Of a stretch of DNA of 64,000 bases, positions 57,761 through 64,000 are shown one piece after another. The notes beneath the pieces are model-generated. The model made no database searches. It worked only from the letters and a program-made list of their open reading frames with translations, and was not told where the DNA came from. Source of the stretch: Fimbriimonadaceae bacterium (GTDB lineage Bacteria > Armatimonadota > Fimbriimonadia > Fimbriimonadales > Fimbriimonadaceae); contig JABAQM010000001.1 in NCBI GenBank assembly GCA_019187105.1, forward strand, positions 1,948,734-2,012,733. The letters are read 5' to 3'. The first letter of the stretch is position 1; the number at the start of each line of letters is the position of its first letter. Made by a program: the position numbers and the translations under genes.

Positions 57761-60202
57761 GTGCGAACCGGACGAAGCCGTCGTTATGCATCAGCTGCGC
57801 TGCTAATCCTTAGTCTGGCCGGGCTTGTCACGCCAGCCATCGCCTCGGAAAAGAAGACCATCCTCGTCTGGGGCCAGACGCTGGGCCCCGATACCAAGGG
57901 TACGGAGGCCGTCGTTCGCGAGTTCGAGCGGCGCAATCCGGAATACCGAGTGCGTGTGCTCGGGATGGGCGCCGGCGAGATGAATCCTCAGAAGCTCATG
58001 ACGGCGATCGTCGGCCGAGTTCCTCCCGATGTCATCCATCAAGACCGGTTCACGATCTCGGATTGGGCAAAGCGTGGGGCGTTTCGACCTCTCGACGACT
58101 TGATCGCCAATGACCAGGCTGCCGGTGTCTACACGCCGGGACCGGATACGTTCTATCCAGCTGCCTGGGCCGAGGCCCAGTTCGATGGAAAGCAATACGG
58201 GATTCCCACCGATGCGGATGACCGCGCACTTTACTACAGCAAGGCCATCTTTCAGGAGAAGGCCGCCGACCTCCGCAAGGCCGGACTCGACCCCGATCGG
58301 CCGCCTCGCACCTGGAGCGAGATCCTTGCATACAGCAAGGTCCTGACCGAGTTCAACAAGGATGGATCGCTGAAGCGGGCGGGCTTCATCCCGAACTTCG
58401 GCAACTCGTGGCTGTATTTGTTCGCCTTCCAGAACAATGCCGAATTCATGTCGCCTGATGGGCGTCGCTGCACGCTGAATTCGCCGCCGGCCGTCGAGGC
58501 GCTCCAGTTCATGATCGACGGCTACGACATCCTGGGCGGGTACGAAGCGGCACAGAAGTTTCAGACCGGTTTCCAGGGCGGCGAAAACGATCCGTTCATG
58601 GTTGGGAAGGTCGCGATGAAGATCGACGGCGACTGGATCCTCTACGGCCTGGCAAAGTACGCTCCCCACCTCAATTTCTACTCGGCGCCCCCGCCGGTGC
58701 CGGACGATCGCTATTACAGGCGAGGAAGGTTTGCGAACGAGAAGGACCAGTTCGTCACCTGGATCGGCGGATTCAGCTACGCGATTCCCAATGGCGCCCG
58801 CGAGATCGAGGGAGCGTGGAAATTCATCAAGTTCGCCACCAGCACCGAGGGCCACCTGCTGGATATGCGCGCCCAGCGGGAATGGGAGCGGTTGCGAGGG
58901 CGGATCTTCATTCCCCGGGTCAAAGCGAATATCAAGACCAACGAGGTGGCCTTCGTCGAATTCCGGCCGGCGGATAAGAAGTTTGCCGACGTCGTGAAGC
59001 TGAACATCGAGCTCATGAACGTCGCCCGGATCAGGCCTGCGACCTTTGTGGGGCAAGTCCTGTGGGACGAGCACGTACGCGCGATCGAACAGGCGTGTCT
59101 GAAAAAAGTCACTCCGACGCAGGCTCTGCAGGCTGGGCAAGATCGGGTTCAGCGGCTGCTAGATGAGGTGTTCAACGAACGGCAGTATTCGGTTGTCGAC
59201 CTGCGTGTCCCGATGTGGCTTGGTCTGGGAGGCTTCCTCCTGGGTTGCGCCCTGCTGTTCGCTCGCTTTCGGAGCCTCAATCTCGGAGCGTTGGCTCGCC
59301 AAGAGGCTCGCTGGGCGTACCTGTTCATCGCGCCGTGGGCGATCGGATTTGTGATCTTCACGCTGGGGCCGATGCTCGCCTCAATGTTCTTCAGCTTCAC
59401 CCAATACAACGTACTGAACGATGCCCGCTGGGTTGGCACGAAGAACTTCGCCGACGTCTTCGGATCGGATTGGCAGAACATTTCGAAAGCGCTCAGCAAC
59501 GTGCTCTACATTTCCGGCGTTGGCGTGCCCTTGGGACTGGTGACCGGTCTTGCCATCGCCCTGCTATTGAATTCCGCGGTGAACGGCATGCGCGTCTATC
59601 GCACGGCGTTTTATGTGCCTGCCATCGTCCCGACCACAGCCGCAGTGGTCCTCTGGCTTTGGATTCTGACTCCCGACCCGAGCAAGGGCGTATTCAACAA
59701 CATTTGGTCGCATACGATCCTGCCTTGGTTCGGGGTTCAGCCGCCGGGATGGCATACGGCCGAAGCCTGGGCCAAGCCGACGCTGATCATCATGGGGCTT
59801 TGGGGCGCGGGCAGTGGCATGATTCTCTGGCTGGCCGGCCTCAAGGGGATCCCGGCGACTTTGTACGAAGCCGCCAACATCGACGGAGCAAGTCCCTGGC
59901 AGCAGTTCTGGAATGTCACCTTGCCGCAGCTCAGCCCGATTATTTTCTTCAACACGGTGATGGGGTTTATCGGCGCGATCCAGACGTTCGACAGCATCTA
60001 TATCATCACCAAGGGGCTTAACTCCGGGCCCGCGGATTCGCTGTTGATGCCGGTGTATCACCTCTTCACGAACGCCTTCAACTACTTCCGCATGGGTTAT
60101 GCGAGCGCGCTTGCCTGGGTGATTTTCGCGATCATCTTGCTCCTCACCCTCATCCAGTTCAAGCTCGCCCCGCGGTGGGTCCATTACGAGGCCGACAAGT
60201 GA
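57761..60202 (+). CDS. ABC sugar transporter: substrate-binding protein fused to MalF-type permease
   Basis: The 813-residue protein joins two usually separate parts. Residues about 1-30 are a signal or anchor (ASAALLILSLAGLVTPAIA). Residues about 33-480 are a family 1 extracellular solute-binding protein (LVWGQTLGPDTKGTEAVVREF, DVIHQDRFTISDWAKRGA, YGIPTDADDRALYYSK, WKFIKFATSTEGHLL). One span (about 487-503) leads to a permease (about 520-813) with six spans and the EAA loop YEAANIDGASPWQQFWNVTL. Carbohydrate import is likely. GTG 57761 is preferred; the open frame upstream runs through tRNA-Ser. The stop overlaps the next permease start (GTGA). Confidence 0.87.
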   Translation: MRTGRSRRYASAALLILSLAGLVTPAIASEKKTILVWGQTLGPDTKGTEAVVREFERRNPEYRVRVLGMGAGEMNPQKLMTAIVGRVPPDVIHQDRFTISDWAKRGAFRPLDDLIANDQAAGVYTPGPDTFYPAAWAEAQFDGKQYGIPTDADDRALYYSKAIFQEKAADLRKAGLDPDRPPRTWSEILAYSKVLTEFNKDGSLKRAGFIPNFGNSWLYLFAFQNNAEFMSPDGRRCTLNSPPAVEALQFMIDGYDILGGYEAAQKFQTGFQGGENDPFMVGKVAMKIDGDWILYGLAKYAPHLNFYSAPPPVPDDRYYRRGRFANEKDQFVTWIGGFSYAIPNGAREIEGAWKFIKFATSTEGHLLDMRAQREWERLRGRIFIPRVKANIKTNEVAFVEFRPADKKFADVVKLNIELMNVARIRPATFVGQVLWDEHVRAIEQACLKKVTPTQALQAGQDRVQRLLDEVFNERQYSVVDLRVPMWLGLGGFLLGCALLFARFRSLNLGALARQEARWAYLFIAPWAIGFVIFTLGPMLASMFFSFTQYNVLNDARWVGTKNFADVFGSDWQNISKALSNVLYISGVGVPLGLVTGLAIALLLNSAVNGMRVYRTAFYVPAIVPTTAAVVLWLWILTPDPSKGVFNNIWSHTILPWFGVQPPGWHTAEAWAKPTLIIMGLWGAGSGMILWLAGLKGIPATLYEAANIDGASPWQQFWNVTLPQLSPIIFFNTVMGFIGAIQTFDSIYIITKGLNSGPADSLLMPVYHLFTNAFNYFRMGYASALAWVIFAIILLLTLIQFKLAPRWVHYEADK

Positions 60203-61944
60203 AAGCCGAGCCCCTGTTCCTGCTTGCGGCCATCGCGTTGACGGTTGGCCTTGTGGCCGGCGCCCGCAGCCTGTGGTTGGCGATGCTGCTGGTTCTGGGC
60301 GAGCCGGAGCCTCGCCGACCCGCCATGATGCGGAGCCTGGTGGCTTCGCTCATCACCTGCGGCCTTTGCCTCACCGTCATCGCCTTCCTCCCGCTCGACG
60401 CGGGCCGCGACACGTCCGGGAACGGTCTTCGAATTCCGCTCGGCTGGGTCTTGATGCCTTGGACCGCTTGGGGGCTTGTAACAAGCCTCTTGTTTGTTGG
60501 CGTGCGGGGCGTCCAGTGGGCGATCGGGCTTCGTGGCGCCGAGCGCTCCCAGCGCCTCAGGCAGGGGATCGTTTGGGCCTGTGTTGCGTTGGTCTTCTTC
60601 TGGCTCCACCAAACCTATGGCAGTCCGGTCGAATGGTACGCCGGAATCTGTGTGCTAAAGCCATCCACCGCGCTCGCCATGCTAGTATTCCTCGCGGCTG
60701 CGATCGTGGCGATGGCGATCGCCTCGAAGCGGGCCCGTGGACGCGGTGCGACCAAGACCGCGGTAACCCACTTCACCCTTTTGGCAGGCTCGGTTGTCTT
60801 CAGCTTCCCGTTCATCTGGCTGCTCAGCACCAGTTTCAAGGAATCGCGCGACATCGTCTCCCAGTTCGGCGAGATCCGATTGATGCCGCGGGTTGAAGAA
60901 ACCCTTCCCTATTTCGATCCCGCAAACCCCCTTTACGAAGGTGTGCACGAGGGCAATACCGTGAGCGGCTACAAGATCGGCGAGGAAGGTGATGGAAGGA
61001 TTCGAATCGATATCGCCAATCCGGTCAGCATGCGGGGAGTGACCTTCAGTGCGTCGCTGAAGCAGCTGAAGGTGATTCCCAAGGACGCCAAGGTCGTGAC
61101 CTCCACCTTCGACGGGGTTCCCGTTCGCGGGATGGTACTCGAGGATTTCGAGGACGCCCGTCGGCGTATCCAGATTCTGGAGCCGGCGAAGTACAAGGGT
61201 GTGGAATTCGTCGCCAACCCGAGCGATGTCATGCCGGTGATGAAGCCCGGCCTGCGCTGGAAGAACTATCCGGAGGCGCTGGAGTATCTGCCACCGGAAA
61301 CCTCGATGGGCCTCGTGTACCTGAAGAACACCCTCTTTCTGGTTGTCATGACCGTCATCGGGACCATCATGAGCTCGGCCATCGTGGCCTATGCCTTTAG
61401 CCGGATGCGGTTTCCCGGGAAGGCCGCACTGTTCACGCTGATGCTAAGCACCATGATGCTTCCCGGTGCGGTTACGCTCCTGCCGACCTTTCTGATTTTT
61501 CGAAACCTTGGCTGGATCGATACGCTGGCGCCGCTTTGGGTGCCCGCGTTTTTCGCCGGCGCCTTTAATGTCTTTATGCTGCGCCAGTTCTTCCTCACCA
61601 TCCCCATGGAGCTTGAGGACGCGGCAAAGATCGACGGCTGCAGCTACTGGAAGACCTTTTGGGCCGTGATGCTTCCCCAGGTCAAGCCGGCGCTGGCCGT
61701 GATCGCGATCTGGACCTTCATGGCGACCTGGAACAACTTCATGGGTCCGCTGATCTACATCAACTCGCCGGAGAACATGCCGATCGCGTATGCGGTGCAG
61801 CTGTTCCAGAGCCAGCGCGGGGGCGAGCCCGCCCTGCTGATGGCGTTTGCGACGATGGCCATGGTGCCGGTGTTGCTGGTGTTCTTCTTCGCGCAGCGGT
61901 ACTTCATCGAGGGCGTCACGCTCAGCGGCTTGGGCGGCAGGTAG
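60199..61944 (+). CDS. ABC sugar transporter permease, MalG-type, extended
   Basis: The 581-residue protein has an extra N-terminal block of about five spans (1-185), then a permease whose first span (HFTLLAGSVVFSFPFIWLLSTSFKE, shown as VVFSFPFIWLLSTSFKE) is followed by an inserted soluble domain of about 110-130 residues (about 225-365) before the usual TFLVV-like second span. The EAA loop LEDAAKIDGCSYWKTFWAVM and the end FFFAQRYFIEGVTLSGLGG are typical of MalG/UgpE proteins, which are normally about 280 residues. It pairs with the upstream fusion via GTGA coupling. No ATPase gene is present. Confidence 0.87.
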   Translation: MKAEPLFLLAAIALTVGLVAGARSLWLAMLLVLGEPEPRRPAMMRSLVASLITCGLCLTVIAFLPLDAGRDTSGNGLRIPLGWVLMPWTAWGLVTSLLFVGVRGVQWAIGLRGAERSQRLRQGIVWACVALVFFWLHQTYGSPVEWYAGICVLKPSTALAMLVFLAAAIVAMAIASKRARGRGATKTAVTHFTLLAGSVVFSFPFIWLLSTSFKESRDIVSQFGEIRLMPRVEETLPYFDPANPLYEGVHEGNTVSGYKIGEEGDGRIRIDIANPVSMRGVTFSASLKQLKVIPKDAKVVTSTFDGVPVRGMVLEDFEDARRRIQILEPAKYKGVEFVANPSDVMPVMKPGLRWKNYPEALEYLPPETSMGLVYLKNTLFLVVMTVIGTIMSSAIVAYAFSRMRFPGKAALFTLMLSTMMLPGAVTLLPTFLIFRNLGWIDTLAPLWVPAFFAGAFNVFMLRQFFLTIPMELEDAAKIDGCSYWKTFWAVMLPQVKPALAVIAIWTFMATWNNFMGPLIYINSPENMPIAYAVQLFQSQRGGEPALLMAFATMAMVPVLLVFFFAQRYFIEGVTLSGLGGR

Positions 61945-62180
61945 CACTTTGGGCAAGGGATGCGAAAACCGGCACCGGGTTCTACCGGTCCTTGTCGTAT
62001 GATTGAAGGGATTGCTTCGCACCCGGGTTAGCTTCGCGAACCCGGGCCACCCAAGAACAGAAATGGAGAAGGAAATGAATGGTCACCCAAATCCAGGCCA
62101 CCCGCCCGCCCGAGCACGATATGCGTGTTGGGATCTGGGGCTGTTTCCGACTTGATCGATCGCGGCAATACTCCGAATGC

Positions 62181-63650
62181 ATGGTGATCCAAATGTCATT
62201 ATATCTATTTGCACTAGTCAGCATCCCTGTAGCGTCAAGCGCAGAATTCATCGGAGTGGGACAGCTTGTCGGTGGCGAGAGTAGTTCGTGCTTTGCCATC
62301 TCTTTCGACGGGGGATTCTGCGGCGGCCAGGCGACTCCGGGTGCCTCCATACTCGTGCCGGTAATCTGGTCCAGTGGCTTGGGGATCGTTGCCCTCATCC
62401 AAGGCGAGCCCTTTGATATTGGCCAGTGCAACGGTATAACTTCTAACGGATCTGCCGTCGGCTACTTTAACAATGACGCGTTCTACTACACTGATATGGG
62501 CTTCATGCTTATACCGGACGGCGAGTTCAATGCTCGGTTCGCCTATGACCTCTCCTCAGACGCCCAGATTGTCGTCGGCCGAGGTGGTACCGGCGCTGGA
62601 TGGACTTGGCGACCCGGTGAACTTCCACAAAAGATTGTGCCGCCCGCTACCTGGCAGATAGGCGGATCAGCAGAAGGAATCTCATCGGACGGGAGCGTGA
62701 TCGTGGGCTACGGCCGTAATCCGCAGAACAAGACCGAAGCCTATCGACTCTTTTCCGACTTTCCCTTTGAACCCCTAGGGGCACCGCCAGCTGCGGATCC
62801 CTACTCTGAGACCGAAGACTGCAATGCCGACGGTTCAGTCGTCGTTGGCAATGCGGGCGGCAAGCAGGCCTTTCGTTGGACCGAGAGCGCAGGGATGCAG
62901 TCCATTGGCTTCAACCTCTATTGCCACGCCGTATCCGGGGATGGCGAGGTGATGGTCGGGATGGAACTGGACTTTGACCTCGGGGAATTTGTCGCTGTCG
63001 TGTGGATCAACGGAGTGAAGCATGACCTTCGCCAATACTTAATCGACAACGGCGCCCCCAACGTATTCCCGTATCTCGAAGCGGCCTACGATGTTAGCGC
63101 CGACGGCACGATGATTTGCGGGGCCGGGAAGAACGACCAAGGGATAGGCGAAGGATTCTGGTGCAGAATCCCCCGCACCCTGGGGCCTCACAGCATCCGC
63201 GTCAACATCCAGAAGCCCGTCTTCGGCAGCATCACCGCAGGCGATCGGCGATCGACCTTCACCTCCGACGATCAGCGGCTGGAGATCACGAACGGTGTCG
63301 TCCCCAGCAACAGCCTTAGCCCGGTCACCTGGGAAATCGAGGGGACGGCGGCCCGGCTTGCCCCGAGCAAGCTCGAGTTCAAGCTCGAAGCCCAGGTCAG
63401 CCGCTCCGGCCTCAGCCAGACCATCGACCTCTGGAACCACCAAACCCAAAGCTGGCAAACCGTCGACACCCGCGCCGCCACCATGACCGACCAGACCGTC
63501 ACCATCGAGCGGACCACCGACGCCACCCAGTTCGTCCGCCCCCAGGACGGCAAGGTCAAGGCCCGTATTCGCTACAAAGCAACCGCCCCCGGCGCGAGCT
63601 CCACCTGGAAAGCCCGCATCGACCACGCCCGCTGGACCGCGCATCCTTAG
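62181..63650 (+). CDS. secreted HAF-repeat protein with C-terminal beta domain
   Basis: The product (about 489 residues) begins MVIQMSLYLFALVSIPVASS, a plausible signal peptide; ATG 62079 has a purine-rich region before it but would place 34 unlikely residues in front. The middle holds HAF-type repeats (SSDAQIVVGRGG, SSDGSVIVGYG, NADGSVVVGNAGGKQAFRW, SGDGEVMVGME, SADGTMICGAG). The C-terminal 150 residues (NIQKPVFGSITAGDRR onward) form a separate beta-rich domain whose codons are markedly more C-rich than the rest. Function is unknown; surface exposure is likely. The 236 nt upstream hold no gene that I can support. Confidence 0.7.
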   Translation: MVIQMSLYLFALVSIPVASSAEFIGVGQLVGGESSSCFAISFDGGFCGGQATPGASILVPVIWSSGLGIVALIQGEPFDIGQCNGITSNGSAVGYFNNDAFYYTDMGFMLIPDGEFNARFAYDLSSDAQIVVGRGGTGAGWTWRPGELPQKIVPPATWQIGGSAEGISSDGSVIVGYGRNPQNKTEAYRLFSDFPFEPLGAPPAADPYSETEDCNADGSVVVGNAGGKQAFRWTESAGMQSIGFNLYCHAVSGDGEVMVGMELDFDLGEFVAVVWINGVKHDLRQYLIDNGAPNVFPYLEAAYDVSADGTMICGAGKNDQGIGEGFWCRIPRTLGPHSIRVNIQKPVFGSITAGDRRSTFTSDDQRLEITNGVVPSNSLSPVTWEIEGTAARLAPSKLEFKLEAQVSRSGLSQTIDLWNHQTQSWQTVDTRAATMTDQTVTIERTTDATQFVRPQDGKVKARIRYKATAPGASSTWKARIDHARWTAHP

Positions 63651-63699
63651 CCAGGTTCATCCGATTGTCATCTGAATGGCGTATACCATCGGTAGTGCC

Positions 63700-64000
63700 A
63701 TGATAAAGCTCACTCTTGGCTTAGGCGCGGCCCTGGCCGCCATCGCTGGTTGTGTTGCCATGAATCCATCCGAAACCGTGACCCAATCCTCGCCTGCCGC
63801 TGCCCAGAACGTTCCGGCCGATGCCAAGACGCTGGTGCTCGGCGCAGGGTGTTTCTGGTGCGTCGAGGCGATCTTCGAGGACTTGAAGGGCGTCCACGCG
63901 GTTGAATCGGGCTATGCCGGCGGCGAACCGGCAAATCCCACTTATGAGCAGGTCTGTTCGGGCAGAACCGGCCATGCCGAGGTCATCAAGATTTTCTACA
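63700..64000 (+). CDS. msrA: peptide-methionine (S)-S-oxide reductase, lipoprotein form (cut at right edge)
   Basis: The first 100 codons are present. [18 protein letters not shown] is a lipoprotein signal with lipobox AIAGC, so this MsrA should be anchored outside the cytoplasm. [21 protein letters not shown] contains the catalytic cysteine of GCFWC, and [26 protein letters not shown] is the family segment that follows (shown as [18 protein letters not shown]). It repairs methionine sulfoxide in exported proteins. The rest, including any MsrB fusion, is outside the window. Confidence 0.93.
   Translation, partial: MIKLTLGLGAALAAIAGCVAMNPSETVTQSSPAAAQNVPADAKTLVLGAGCFWCVEAIFEDLKGVHAVESGYAGGEPANPTYEQVCSGRTGHAEVIKIFY

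Noticed and set aside
1..64000. CRISPR arrays, insertion sequences, phage genes or rRNA
   Set aside because: No regularly spaced repeats, transposase or integrase motifs, terminal inverted repeats or rRNA signatures were found on either strand.

Overview
The window is G+C-rich bacterial chromosome. It has housekeeping genes on both strands, four tRNAs, and many secreted or lipid-anchored proteins. PEP-CTERM sorting, Planctomycete-type DUF1549/DUF1553 and DUF1501 proteins, Asp-box, WD40, SBBP and HAF-type propellers, an ABC binding-protein/permease fusion and weak Shine-Dalgarno use suggest Armatimonadota (Fimbriimonadia-like). That assignment is an inference from gene content, not a database match. 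No insertion sequence, prophage, rRNA or CRISPR array was seen, and no gap between genes exceeds about 300 bases.

Layout: 1-3 kb, the start of an alpha-L-rhamnosidase and a dnaX-ybaB-recR cluster. 3-10 kb, a secreted Asp-box propeller, an M28 peptidase, a membrane methyltransferase and a FliA/WhiG sigma factor. 10-13.4 kb, a dNTPase and a cystathionine beta-synthase plus cystathionine gamma-lyase pair. 13.4-18.7 kb, an orphan zinc-finger/STN pair, a THUMP-like methyltransferase, a lipoprotein, a ChaN-like protein and Hsp20. 18.8-26 kb, tRNA-Pro, modA-modB without modC, an SBBP propeller, a dioxygenase, a PEP-CTERM protein and SdhA. 26-32.5 kb, a WD40 protein, tRNA-Gln, GNAT, an SAH riboswitch with ahcY, pyrF and an unknown membrane protein. 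32.5-42 kb, DUF1501 and DUF1553 proteins, an unannotated SelW/Rdx selenoprotein, an S9 peptidase and a PlsC-like acyltransferase. 42-50.5 kb, a large esterase-like protein, an M42 peptidase, tRNA-Arg, a cyclase-TIR-AAA fusion, ProRS and a PpiC lipoprotein. 50.7-57.6 kb, a half-length UvrA, EVE, hom, accB, a HAD phosphatase and an MFS transporter. 57.6-64 kb, tRNA-Ser, the sugar ABC transporter fusion and its partner permease, a HAF-repeat protein and the start of msrA.

Functional links: AhcY makes homocysteine from SAH under a riboswitch that appears to switch transcription on when SAH is bound. CBS and CGL can carry homocysteine on to cysteine, although they lie at a separate locus.

Main points of novelty: (1) a SelW-like gene at 37483-37740 with an in-frame TGA and a SECIS-like hairpin directly after it; (2) a 686-residue protein at 45693-47753 joining a class III nucleotide cyclase, a TIR domain and an AAA-like ATPase; (3) a UvrA that ends after its first ATPase half; (4) the SAH riboswitch with a terminator overlapping its P1 helix; (5) repeated TANNNT-like -10 boxes 6-7 nt before start codons, suggesting leaderless transcripts.
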